Position numbers and translations under genes: made by a program. From contig NEEC01000026.1 in the NCBI GenBank assembly GCA_002189035.1, forward strand, positions 578,501 to 642,500: 64,000 bases of DNA, written 5' to 3'. This DNA is from Utricularia gibba (lineage: Eukaryota; Streptophyta; Magnoliopsida; Lamiales; Lentibulariaceae). The notes below the pieces were generated by a model. That model saw only the letters and a program-made list of their open reading frames with translations. It was not told the DNA's origin and made no database searches. The first letter of the stretch is position 1; each line of letters starts with the position of its first letter. This document shows positions 24,170 through 36,205 of this stretch, in pieces.

Positions 24170-24900
24170 TCCTTATTTATTGAGGCCCAGACCCAGATGA
24201 CAAAGACCGAAGGATATGGATTCAAGTGTGTTTCAAATTCTTTTGTATGAAAATTCATTTTTGAAAAAAAAAATTCAACTTTATGAAAAGCGTAAATAGT
24301 AGAGTATGACTTTTCGGTAATAATTGATTTTTAAAAATGAATTTTAATATTGATTTTACAATTATTAATACCCATTTGTTATAAATAATCATAATTACTA
24401 AATACTTTCAATTTTACATCATCATTTTAATATAAATCTATTTAAATTAAATAATAATATAAAATATATCTTTTTAAATTTATATACTTATAAAATATGA
24501 TTATTAGTAAATATGATTAAATATGCTATTTAATTAAAAAAATAATTCTCATTTTTTATATTTTATAATAAATCAATTTTATAATAATTATTTTCAAATG
24601 CACATCACTTTTCATTTCTATTTGAATTTCAATTGTATTAGAATCACCTTTGAAAAGGTTTCCCCAAACATACCATGTGACTTGATGCCCCTTCTCATGA
24701 AGGTGTTTAATTTATTATTATTATTATTTCTTTTTATAATATGCTATATTAGGCTTAATAATTTTTAAAAATATTTCAAATTATTTGAAAAAATATTGAT
24801 TATTATTTAAATGTATTGAATCGATTCACTAATTTATTCATAGGTTGGACTTGAAACAAATTTAAATCCAATTTATACCCATAATTTTAAAATGTTATTT
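24170..24900. other. AT-rich intergenic tract
   Basis: Very AT-rich sequence with no frame or motif. A short (TTA)n run lies near 24711-24727. Confidence 0.5.
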
Positions 24901-24932
24901 TACGTTGGTATGAAACCGGGGTTTTGTTGTGT

Positions 24933-25594
24933 TCAACTTTGGGAGAAGAGCCTGACGAAGAAATTGGAAGAGGTAGGCCGGGCGTTGTTCTCCGGGTCCA
25001 GGCATGCGACGTGTACGTATCTTCCAAACTTGTCCACTTGTCTGGGCTGCCCGTCTGTATTCCTGTTGCAGACTCGGCACTTCTTGTCCACCCATCCTTC
25101 TTCCACATACTGCCCCTCCACTGCTCAACAACAATCACACACTTGATTCATCTCAATCATGATTTTCGAATGCCTTTCATTTTAGTAGCGTAGCATACCA
25201 TCAATGTATGATTTGAAAAAATCCTTGTAAGTTCCGCCGATTTTCCTCCTCAGAGCCTTGTACTGTATGCAACAAGTACTTCAGGAATCAAAATCATCGA
25301 GAAGCGTCAGGCAATAGCTAAGGGAGACGATCTTGCCTGATCTCTGGTCATCCTTCCACCCGAACGTGTCGCCTCCCTGGCTTCTTCCAGAAGCTCGGCA
25401 TCTTTATCTGATCTCACCTGCGAAAAATCAAGCGCATCCAAGAACGATGGCTGCCTCCTCGTAGCCTCTTTGTTCTCTTCCCCAGCATCTTTTCTGCTGC
25501 AATTCACTCGCACGAGTTGTCGTGGTTTCCTGCTAAAACCATCGCCGCCAAGACCCATAGGGAAAGACAACACATCGAAACCTCTCGTGCCCAT
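24933..25594 (-). CDS. Small conserved plant protein with CxxC...HxxC zinc-like motif, probably plastid-targeted
   Basis: Three exons fit together: 25594-25337, 25262-25199 and 25120-24933, summing to 510 nt (169 aa) with matching phases. The N-terminus (MGTRGFDVLSFPMGLGG...RVNCSRKD) is basic and S/R-rich, like a chloroplast transit peptide. The middle holds LRRKIGGTYKDFFKSYI. The C-terminal domain GWVDKKCRVCNRNTDGQPRQ then VDKFGRYVHVACLD has CxxC and HxxC pairs that could bind one zinc. It ends SNFFVRLFSQS. Intron 1 must use a GC donor (CAG|GCAAGA) to keep frame; intron 2 is GT-AG. I recall similar uncharacterised plant proteins, but no function is known to me. Confidence 0.72.
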
Positions 25595-26419
25595 GCCTGA
25601 GCTGCCAATGGGGAGGGCGATGCATATACATTTATATTAAAAATAAATACATACATATAATTTCATGGCATTGGCACACTACCCCTTATCACCACAGCCT
25701 TTGCTTCTATTCGACGTGGCCTTTGGTGGTCTTTGGATGGAGTCATGGAGCTTATTGATTCCACACTCGTAACATTTTCTGTGAGCCTTTCATATCATAT
25801 CCTCTGCCCTGTCCACTAACTCTACATGGAATCTCGTATTGTAAGGAAAGATACGAAGATGGAACACCGTATACCTTACTGTAATCCACGGTTTCATTCT
25901 GCACTTTTGCCTTTTTCACAATCCTCATGGAAACTGAAAGTGAAACAACGAACAAGTTCAGCTCTCTGCGCATGAGCAAGGGACCGGCTACACTGGTAAA
26001 CCAGATATCCGCAAGGTACAAAAGTGAACCTCAGAAAAAACACCGTCACCTCCAACAAACACCAAACCAATCTGATCTCAGGCGAGGCAATAGATCAGAT
26101 GGAAGAAGCGACATTGCAGGCAGACTGTGAATTGTCAAAATGGACATCAACATAACTACAATGCACGGCAGAAACAAGATCATCACTGCTACGGATGGCC
26201 CAAAGAACTCGCCTTGAACATAACCGCAAGATAAAGATCCTTTACAAGACGGGATTAGTGATCATATTCGTCAACAGAAGGATGCGCGGATCACTAACCA
26301 AGTTTATTTCAGCTCAGCGAGTATATAGAAAGAAAAACAACTTTAACAACTTCACCCACCCACTCGAGTTCCCTCTCAAACCAGTGCGTAGCAATCCAAC
26401 CGTCTTCTTGACGACAAGC
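25595..26419. other. Spacer between the small gene and Mn-SOD
   Basis: This probably contains the Mn-SOD 3'UTR (upper part) and the promoter of the small gene. An open frame on the minus strand (25752-26021, with MRIVKKAKVQNETVDYSKVY) shows no family motif and is not called. Confidence 0.4.
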
Positions 26420-27790
26420 TCACCTACTTGAGTGGACGCCAGATTCCTTCTCGTAAACATCACCGACATATTTCCAATTGATGAAAATTGTGGATCCACG
26501 GAGACTCATAAGCATCAAAAAAACTACCTGCAAGTAGTATGCATGCTCCCACACATCAATACCCAGTAACGGTACCAAATTTGGTCCTTTAGTAACAAGT
26601 GGATCCTGCAGCAAAAGATGGCCATAATGAACAATCATGCGTTACCTCAACCCCGGGTCACATCAAAGGAAAAAATGGCATTCATGTTCCTGGACAAGCT
26701 TGTTCCGGTTTGCAACTATGGCATTCCATCTAACCTGATTTGCAGTTGTCTCGACCAGCAAGTGCTTTGATTCTTTATCCAACCCCAACCACTAGAAATG
26801 TCCAGGATCTGAGTTGAGCTACTCGTACGGAAACTTCTCTTACAACGTAATGAGACCAAAGGGGTCATTGCAATCTTACCACCCATCCAGATCCCTGTAA
26901 TGCAGCCCCTTCTGTGGTAACCTTCTGGATTAGCGCTTCGAAGGAGCCAAAATCCTCGTCAATGGCCCAGCCTAGAGAACCCTTAGGAGGGTCCCCTCCT
27001 CCTTCCTGCCAAACAAATTAAAAATTATTTGAGAAATCTTACCCAGTTTTGTAAAATGAACTAAAATATCGCCTTACCTGCACAGGCGCGAGGTTCTTCC
27101 AGAAAATCGAGTGATTGATATGACCTGTTTTTTTTTTTTTTTGAAAAAAAAAGCAAGGTAAACCAGGTTCCACAGGAACTACCAAATTGGCAAGACCATG
27201 AATCAACGAAACGTCCTGATATTGTTAATGAAAATCTGCAATTTTCGCCTGTCTTCCCTTAGTAGATTAAACTAAAATTAGCGCAAGAATTGCAAAGTCT
27301 AGAAGCAAAATCCCATGTTTCGAAAACGGTACACATCCAAACGCACTGGATATTGTTCAGACTCAGCATTAAATCTCAATTTTGCAATTCAAACCAATCA
27401 AGACAATCCCAAGCTCAAAAGCAAATAAGAATCCTAAGGAATATTCCGTCAGCGAGATAAAAACAACGAGAGAGAGAGAGCAAAGAACAACGCTGCCGAG
27501 GACCAACCTCCGCCGTTGAATTTGATGGAGCTATGCAGCTTGACGACGGTCGAGGCGTCCCCTCCGGATATGGCAGCATCCAGCTGCTCGAGAGCCTTGT
27601 TGTAATTTGTTATGTAAGCCTGGTGATGCTTCTGGTGGTGGAGTTGCATGATTTCGCCGCTAATGGCCGGCTCTAGGGCGCCGTAGTCATATGGAAGGTC
27701 AGGCAAAGAGAAGGTGTGGAGCCCTCGGAGTGCCAAACGCAATGGCAAGGCTCTCACAGTCTTCCCGGCAAGAAGGGATCGGAGCGCCAT
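26420..27790 (-). CDS. MSD1: Mitochondrial manganese superoxide dismutase, abnormal last exon
   Basis: The enzyme converts superoxide to H2O2 and O2 in the mitochondrial matrix. Exon 1 (27790-27508) starts [20 protein letters not shown], an arginine-rich presequence, then [19 protein letters not shown] and [11 protein letters not shown] (first Mn ligand region). Exons 2-5 (27124-27078, 27005-26880, 26791-26735, 26605-26528) give [43 protein letters not shown] and [14 protein letters not shown], with the D...H ligand pair. After YYLQ a GT follows, but no exon encoding the expected YKNVRPDYLKNIWKV segment is found. The frame instead runs through 16 unrelated residues into [14 protein letters not shown] and stops at 26420. 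The metal ligands are present, but the C-terminal helix is altered. Confidence 0.88.
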
Positions 27791-30600
27791 GGTTGAAACT
27801 GAAAGCGACACCGAAACCTGGTTTGGTAGATGGAAATGGGAGCCTTGTGTACAAGAGTGCCACCTTCACACTTCTTTATTAAGGGTGTCTCTGGTAAGTA
27901 TATATTCTTTGGTCTAGTGATTTTATTTAAGACTATGTTTCATAGGTTAACCAGATTCTACTCATTTTGTTCAAGAATACTATCTAGTATTCTCGTCTTG
28001 ATTATTTGGTATATCTTTAAATGAAGGGTTTGAGTTATATTACTGCTTTTTCATTAGGTTTAATCGAAAAGTATTATAAATGAACGGCTAATGTGATTGT
28101 AGTTTATCTAATAAATCCTAAAGTACATCAACCTTTTACTTAAAGCATCTTTGAAGTATAATCAATCATATTTGATAAGTAAAGCATAACTTCATACATG
28201 TAAATCGAAGAAAATATCTTAATTATAAGGAAAAAAGTCATCTGAGGCAAAGTGTTCAATAAACTAAACATAAAGTGAAATGTTATGTTTCTCGTTTGGT
28301 ACTGTTCACTGTATGTAACAATAACGTTGAATTGAGTTTCAATGTATCCTTTTCACGTTGAAGGTTTTTTCTTCCAGAAAAATCATCTTCCTCTTCATTC
28401 ATTTCTTATGTTCTTCCTAATCATTCATCATTCTATTGTTTTTCGAAGCTCCAAAATATCTCCCTCTCTCCTCTTCTATTTTTTTCATGTGAGTATTGTT
28501 TTTGATATCCCTAATGTTCTTATCTTGAATTTTCAAATTGCAGGTGACAAGACAATGTTTTTTTGTCCGCCGTCAGATATTGCACCCCTCTTGACTTGAT
28601 CCACATATTTTTGAATTCGATCTGCTGCTAATTTTGATGCTAAGACTCAATTAAACATCAAATATACTGGACTAATCAAAGTATTTAGTTCATGTTTGCA
28701 CATAAACATGAAAATAGCCTAAATAACACTTAAAACATGAAAAACTATATAAACACACTTTAAATCCTAACAAAACATGATAATTTTGTATTATAAAATA
28801 CTAAAAAATATGTGTCTATCACTATGAATTCAGCTTTTGAGTCCTATTCTATGATTATTGATTAGGGCCAAAACCAATCTTATTCAAAGTGAAGAATCCA
28901 AGATTGGGATCAATTATATCCTTCAATTCTCATACAAGCATTGGACGTTACTATTACTCAAACTTTGAAAAGTGGCAAAATTGATTTCTATCAATTACTG
29001 TTCATCTTAATTGTTTTAACAATTTAGTATAATTATTTCTTAATAATTGTTACAATTATTCCCCAATATTTTTTAAATTAACATAATTGGTTCTTAAGAA
29101 TTTGGTGCTTACTATTCACACAAACAACTTGAGATAAATGGTCTTTATTATTTGATATAATTGGCATAACTAGTTCTAGCTATTTATGTATTTGATAAAA
29201 TTAGTCTCTCCAATATTATTTACACAATTTTTATATTTTAAAATGATACTTATTCACACTTGCCATATTTAATAGAAGAGTCACACTCTATAATAACAAA
29301 GACATCACAAAAGTTAAATTTGATCAAACTATGTAAAATCGTAAACCAAATCCATCCATTTTATAAAAAATAGAAAAAATAGTATATTACTATTACAAAA
29401 CTATAATGTAAACCATTATCATTCACGGCTCACTGATGTTGTCAATATTGGAACTTCGAAGATAACTTCAATCATCAATCATATGTTGATGTTGAAATAA
29501 AATTCTTATTAACATGAGTAATGAGTGTACTAAGAAAGATTATGTTAAAACTATATGATATTCATACAATATATACATGAATTTTTATTAAAAATCATCA
29601 ATATATACTAAATTTCTTTCTGGTCAAACTAGTCGTTGGCCCGGTGTGTTGCCAATGGCTAGCAATATTTATTTTAATATCTCTTAACATGTTTTATATT
29701 TTTTTAATCTTATTTGGGTTTTGTGATATTAATCAAAAAATTATTGATAATCACATTTTTTGTTGTTAATGTTTTTTAAAAAAAACAATGACCATTGGAT
29801 GACTTGGTTACATTTAATGAATATTTTAAATCGAACCAATGATTCGACGATTCCTAATACATTGAACTGAACTGAAATCATATGGTTCCGATTCTGGAAC
29901 CATACACATGCCCATGGCCCAAAACCGAACCAAAAGCATGGTTTGGTTTGAACCACGATTCTGATTTCAATCGATCGTACCTCTAGTGACAGTTTACAAC
30001 ACACTCAACAACCTCACACGACAATGCTCTGCAATATCTTATGATACCTCGTAAACATATTCTACATTAAAGAAAATAAAAAATATAGAAAATTATAGTG
30101 GTAAGTGTAAAGATTATTAATATAATGATAAAGTACATAAAAACTTGAATATTAGTTTTAAATTTTGATTACACAGATGATAGTAATCCTTCTTAGATGA
30201 TTTTCTAACATGCATCTATAAAAACTTGAATGGACTATAAGATGATTATATGAGTGATGAAAGAGGACCTTATTTCACATATCACAATGATTTCCATTGT
30301 TTGTTCATATGTTAATCCAATATAATAGGATTTGAAAGAAATTATTATAACAATAAATTAATACATCAATATATTTTATTATATACACGTATCGATATGA
30401 CTATTATTATAATATATATATAATTTATACATGTTTATCATAAATAGTAAATTTTCAAAATAGAATGTAATGAGTATACTCATGTCCCCAATCGAATACA
30501 TCATTAATGTCATTCGAATAACAATTAAAGTACTGATTGTACTCATCAATTCATTGGTGCTCGATATGGCACTGGTCCTACTCCACATACAATGGGAATG
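27791..30600. other. Mn-SOD upstream region and long AT-rich intergenic DNA
   Basis: The first 300 bases hold the Mn-SOD promoter. The rest has no supported gene. A degenerate 'accgaacc/ggttcgg'-type stretch near 29830-29960 and scattered AT-rich repeats suggest old transposon debris that cannot be classified. Confidence 0.4.
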
Positions 30601-31180
30601 ATGAGGTTTAAATCCAATTTGGTTAATCGGCTACTGAAAGGAGAGCCAAAAGGTGTCCTGACAGTCTGGCACAGGCCGACAGACCGATAAATGTTAGAGT
30701 TGTCAGCATTGGCCGTTTTGGAAAGTCTGACAAATAGCCGAATTACAGCAATGACAGAAGCAGTCGGTAGTTATCTGAAAGCAGGACTGCAATACAGGCA
30801 ACATGCGCAGAAAGTAGGTGACATCTATAGAATTCAGAATTCAGTTAGACCAACCTCTCCTATAAATGTAAGAAATTCTATAGAGGAAATGGTTGGATTT
30901 CAAGCCCTCTGACTTGTATCTTTTCTCCATCTCCATCTAGTGAAGTCACTTTACTGCGAGCTCCAATAGCTCCGTGGTTTTTTTTATTCCTTAACAATTT
31001 CCGCGTAAAAATCCCTTGTCTTCTTTCATTTCTATTGATCACATTGCAATGCACAACTCGTAAGAATCTGAATCGGATAGGACATGTTCGATTGTATTCT
31101 TGAACCGAAAATCGAACTCCACCCTCTTGCCGGTTTTTGACCACAACAGGGACGTTAGCTATAGAGACCAACCCAAATAG
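30600..31180 (+). repeat. Retroelement LTR or leader-like fragment
   Basis: A short TATA-containing segment (CCTATAAATGTAAG near 30860) is followed by a C/T-rich leader and TTCCGCGTAAAAATCCC near 31000, an arrangement typical of the R/U5 part of plant LTRs. No terminal repeats or pol could be linked to it. Confidence 0.3.
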
Positions 31181-31379
31181 GAAATCATATAAATATTCGT
31201 TGATATCTATGGCATTGTTATCACGAGGATGAAAATATGCAATTTGTTCACTATAAGATAAAGTGAACATGGCAATAAGAAGGTTAATATACAACCTACG
31301 TTTGTAAAATAGGACTCATTAGATTGATGAATCCCTTATTCGTGAGTATTCTATAAATAGCGTATTTCAAGTGTTGTAG

Positions 31380-33582
31380 TTAGGATACTATGGAAAGCTA
31401 ACCAAGTGTTAGTAGCAACATTTCAAATATGATAGCCATGCAAATAAGCTTAGACTTGAGGTCAACAAAGTTATCTTGATCTTAAGTTTGCATTTTCGCT
31501 CATTACTAATGACAATCGAAGTATTTGAGTAGGTCATTGAGTGTTAGTGTTTAAATGCAATTATAAGTTTGATACATCAGAAAGACACACACTCATATTC
31601 TAATATCAAATAAGATATAAGTATGATGAAAATTGTTCATTGCATTTTGGCTGGCCATAGAAAGACTCATCAATTCACCTTATTATTGTTACATCATGGG
31701 AATCATGATATGTTGTTAGAGATCACTCATGATCGATAATGATGGATTTGATTAATTAAGAATTAATTAATGAAATCCATTATTACGGCATTGATTGATA
31801 CAATTACATGAATTGAAATCCATTATTACGGCATTGAAATCCTATAGGGTCACACACAATCGTGGAGCCACTCATCGATACAAAATATAATGATACAATT
31901 ACATGAAATATAATTGGTAATGTATATAAATTAAATATAGAGTTATTTTAAGATTAATATTGATTAAACTCAAAATAAAAGATTTGATATATATAAGATT
32001 TGGAACATATATATATCTTCACAAGATAAGATCTTTACGAAAATTTGATTAGATATGTTACCAAATATCTATCAAAAAGATTCGATCTGCAGATATTTTG
32101 ATATCTTTGTTCTCTTTAAAATTGATCCGCAAGGGAGCGATTTTTTCTACTAGCACCTGAGGAGATGGACCATCATTATGCTGCCTTGAGAAGGTTATCG
32201 ACGGAGTGCTTCACGTGTGGATATCTGATAACACATATTTTTGAGTGTTTAGGAGTAGAAAAATGTCTAATATTTTGTCACAAAACTCAAGTTCTAGCAT
32301 GAATTTCTATGCTTTTGCAACTAGTACTGCAATCGCATGTTTTATTCCTAGTTAGGACTAAATCATGATTTAGTCCAACCTTAGTTTTAATTGTTTCCTA
32401 GAGCAATGCAGCAATTGTCGGCCAATTCAATTTCCTAGAAGCCAAAAAGAGCACAGTGAAATTATAAAGTATATGGACAAAAAACTAAAGAAAGTACAAT
32501 CAAATATTAAGGAAGAGAAGAAAATGATTTTGAAAATAATGAGGAAATAGAAAATATCTTCCCATTGAAGAACACGAAAAACAGTGGTGGGAGGGGAGAT
32601 TTGGAAGGAGAGAGTAGCACAACCATGGAGGACGAAGAAGATGAAATCATGATCCAAGCTCTACTTTGATGATTTTCTTCCGTTCTTGAAAAATACTATT
32701 CCTAACTTAGAATAGTTTTAGCTTTACTACATGACCCATTTGCCTTTTCTATTTCTATTATGTACTGCTTGCTGTTGTTTAATTTTGAGACCAGAATGTT
32801 GCTTGTGATATGTTATGAAAACGTTTTTCTTTTCTTTATCATGAGTGGCTAAATACTTAGAGGAGTGCCTTAGGGTCAAAGGGATGTAATGTACTAATCA
32901 ATCATTTGACCTTGTTAATTATAGATCATACCACTTCCTTATCAAATCAAGATAGATTCAGTAGAGGGAAGTAATGATATTCCTCTTAACAACCCTAATT
33001 AGAGGTAGAGCAAAGATTAAAAAAAACAAGGGTTTGGATAGATCTAGACTTTTGCTTGTTAGATGTATGATTTATGGTGTATGTGAGGTTATTTTAATGA
33101 TAAGCATACAAGCTCTAGGAGTCTCAAGGCGCCACCAATTTCATCTTCGAAACAACCGAGTTCAAAAGTTTGTTACTTTTATTTATCGTATTCTATCGTA
33201 GTTCTGTCTTAGTCCTAATTAAAACCAAATTTATCAACGTGACATTGATTACATGCATTGATAATCACATGACAAGCACCTGCTCTTCATGTTCAACCCT
33301 AATCATTATGCTCATAATTGTATCATGCTTGAATGTATGTTAGATTATAAATTTATGTGATAGGAAAATTTGCAATTTAATGACATTACATATTTTTTGT
33401 TTATCAATATCATAGAGGCCATCTATTGTTGGCGGTTGGTGAACAATGGAGTGCACTGAAAGGTATTCTCACAATCTCCATATCTGATGTATATCGTATT
33501 CCAAGATCTGTGGTTTGGGTTTCTCAAAAAGTTTTAAATTCCGTTGCTTTTCTGACATAAGATGTTTACGAGAAACCTAACA
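31380..33582 (+). mobile_element. Copia LTR copy, 5'-truncated and interrupted by a nested solo LTR
   Basis: The segments 31380-32225 and 33407-33582 together match 57560-58647. Shared blocks include 'agcttagacttgaggtcaacaaag', the GATGGATTTGATTAATTAAG block and the terminal GTTTACGAGAAACCTAACA. A short internal duplication of 'aaatccattattacggcatt' lies at 31776-31834. The 5' end of the LTR is missing. The interruption at 32226-33406 is a separate element with its own target-site duplication. Confidence 0.78.
32226..33406 (+). mobile_element. Nested solo LTR (family A), 1.18 kb, perfect TSD
   Basis: It starts TGATAACACATATTTTTGAG and ends TTGTTTATCA. A perfect ATATC duplication flanks it (32221-32225 and 33407-33411). 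Removing it rejoins the copia LTR exactly where the 58.5-kb copy is continuous (gtggata|ccatagagg). The inverted repeat near 32362 (GGACTAAATCATGATTTAGTCC) and the 'gtgccttaggg' block near 32865 mark it as the same family as 2466-3836 and 52963-54132. It has no coding capacity. Confidence 0.88.
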
Positions 33583-34378
33583 ATGCTATCAGTACTTTCT
33601 TCAAGGTATCGAAGACGAGAGGCTTCTACCAATTTTATGTACAAATGACCCCAATGTCTATGTAATTCACCTCGGGTAACTAAAAATGAAGTATTCACAT
33701 ATATACAATAATTATTTCTAATTCTTACGATAGTGATACATACCTAACAAAATATGATGCATGAAGCGTATGTACCGAAGAAGTGTTTCATCATTAGCTA
33801 TGGATTGTGCCTATAACTTCCATCGCATAAATTCTATAAAGCACATTTATAGAAAAATGGAAACTAAAGGTAATACATACCAACCTTGACAATCATGCAG
33901 TGACATCAAAATAGATAAAATATAATTACAGAAATCTTGAAAGGATACCCAATAAACACTACATCGACAAAATTAATCAGAAAGGATTATATAAGTTACA
34001 ATGAAAATTAAATGACTCCCAAGCAATCCCATTATCTATCCACCCTAAGACTTGCTATCTCTATCATGAATGACATGGGCAAACAAGTCATTCACAGCTA
34101 AAACAAGTAACTTTATCACCCATTGCATGGGTTGGGGAGCACAAGTAGCAAACTTATCTCTTTACTCGTAGCTCTCTTTGGTCTACGATTAACAGAACAT
34201 CTGATAGGCTTTATCAAGTTTCATATACTTCTTCATCAACTTCTTGATCGTATGCCTCCAAATCCCATTGTAGTCACTGGATATCAAATTAAAAAGAATC
34301 AATCTTTGGTGACATATTGTTGGATGGCTCCAAGTCACCCAAATCAATGAACCTGATGATAACATCGAGGATCATGAA
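33583..34378. other. Intergenic DNA without recognised features
   Basis: The segment is mixed AT-rich. A short open frame at 34123-34350 has no motif. Confidence 0.35.
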
Positions 34379-34646
34379 TGTATTAAAGGCACACCCTCAT
34401 AAGCTTATATTTACAATTTGAATCATCAACAAATCATTTAAAATTTGAACTCAAATATAAATAACACATAAAATCACATATCCTCATAATAAGTGTTCAT
34501 CATAGATATCATGTATTAAAGGCACACCCCTCATAAGCTTATACCTACAATTTGAATCATCAACAAATCATTTAAAATTTGAACTCAAATATGAATAACA
34601 CATAAAATCACATATCCTCATAATAAGTGTTCATCATAGATATCAT
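34379..34646. repeat. Tandem duplication, two units of about 132 bp
   Basis: The block beginning 'tgtattaaaggcacaccc' and ending 'gttcatcatagatatca' occurs twice in direct succession (from about 34379 and from about 34511). The two units differ at only a few positions, so the duplication is recent. Confidence 0.88.
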
Positions 34647-34689
34647 GTCCACCATATAACCCTTAGATACTAAATTGATAACAATAAAT

Positions 34690-35170
34690 CATGGGTCTCT
34701 CTGTTATATACACTCATACCTATGAGACAACATATGAAAGTAACCCAAATATACATTAAAATTAAAATAGACCCACCCCTATTATATGTATTCACGCTCA
34801 TATAAGATTTTTCATCCCCACCCACCTTACAAACACCATAACCCATGCCTATATGCTACTTTCCAAAATTGTTATACAAGAACAATTTATGTCATAACCC
34901 ACACCCATATAATACTTTTTTATGCTCAACTCACCATTCATACATAGATTATGCCATAACCCACACATGTATACTACATTTTGAAATTGCTATATGGGCG
35001 GAGGTTATAGTATAATTCATGCCTGTAACAATTTTTATGAAGTTTTGGTATCATACCCTCTAACATACTATTGTGGGTTATGACATAACTTATACTCATG
35101 TGTCATTAGTAAAGGCTATATACAATAACCCATGCCCCTATGCCATTTTTTAGTATGCAATTTTTTTAAA
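34690..35170. repeat. Degenerate tandem repeats ('cataacccacacccatata')
   Basis: Related units recur about every 40-90 bp (near 34847, 34893, 34953, 35010, 35080 and 35123), each with a 'cataaccc-a-(c)cc(a)tat' core. They are divergent and non-coding. Confidence 0.6.
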
Positions 35171-36205
35171 ATTTAAAAATAATAGCCTTAATTTAAGTTC
35201 AAATATATCATATTATTATTTGTGTAACTAATATTAGGAGGAAAAATTAAAAAGAAAAAAAATAATTATAAATATAGTTATTTGTATTACATTTTATTCT
35301 AGTTTCTACTAAATGTATATTTTTTTCGTTTATAATTTTTTTTAAAAAAATACAAGTTTAAACAAATAAAAAAAACTTATATTTTACTCACAAATACAAT
35401 TCTCACCACAAAAATACATCTAACTGAGAATACTAATTAAAAAGAGAACTATTTGCCCAATGTTTGTCAAATCAAACTTTTTACAAATAAGAAATTTGCA
35501 TAGGATTGTTTTACTAATTAAACCCACTACAATACTCCTGCCGTTAACCTAAATATTGTGGACGGTTGAATTATTCCATCATGACCAATCATTGTATGTA
35601 GTGCTTCATCGATTCTTCATAAATTTGGTATGATTTATTCAATAATGCTACTGTTAAAATTTAAAAAATAATAGAAAGTATAATATAGTTTAAATTATTA
35701 ATTTAATCTATATTTATACATAAAAATACATATAGTATTAAAATTATCAAAATATTAAAAATCCTAATTAAAACATATAATTTCATATTCTTAAACTACC
35801 TCCAAAAAATATGTCATCACATGTTCTCCCAATTGATATTTGATGGAATTTTCGTTTTTAGCTAACTACTATGCTCTTGCCTTATATGAAGACAGCGGAT
35901 ATTCCATCAGCGTTTTAAAAACTGCATTCATACCCATCATCTTACATTATTTGCATTATAAAATATTCACTATAAATTTGGTTTTCTCCCAATATTTTTC
36001 TTTCTTTTACTATTTGTGACCCCCCACCAGCATACATTAGAAAAAAGAACGTCAACACAGAATGACCGACGTCTATTAAAATTTGCATTATTCTAATACC
36101 CTCGAGGGGCGCACATGCGTACAAAAAAAATTTGCAATAAGGAGCGGAGTGCAGTTGAGAGAACACCTTGTGCACAAAAAACACTGCTTCGGCGCCTATC
36201 CGTCT
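35171..36205. other. AT-rich intergenic tract and terpene synthase promoter
   Basis: AT-rich up to about 35.9 kb. The last few hundred bases must contain the terpene synthase promoter and 5'UTR. No clear TATA box was singled out. Confidence 0.4.

Noticed and set aside
25752-26021. 89-codon minus-strand frame between the small gene and Mn-SOD
   Set aside because: No family motif and no splice context; most likely Mn-SOD 3'UTR or spacer.
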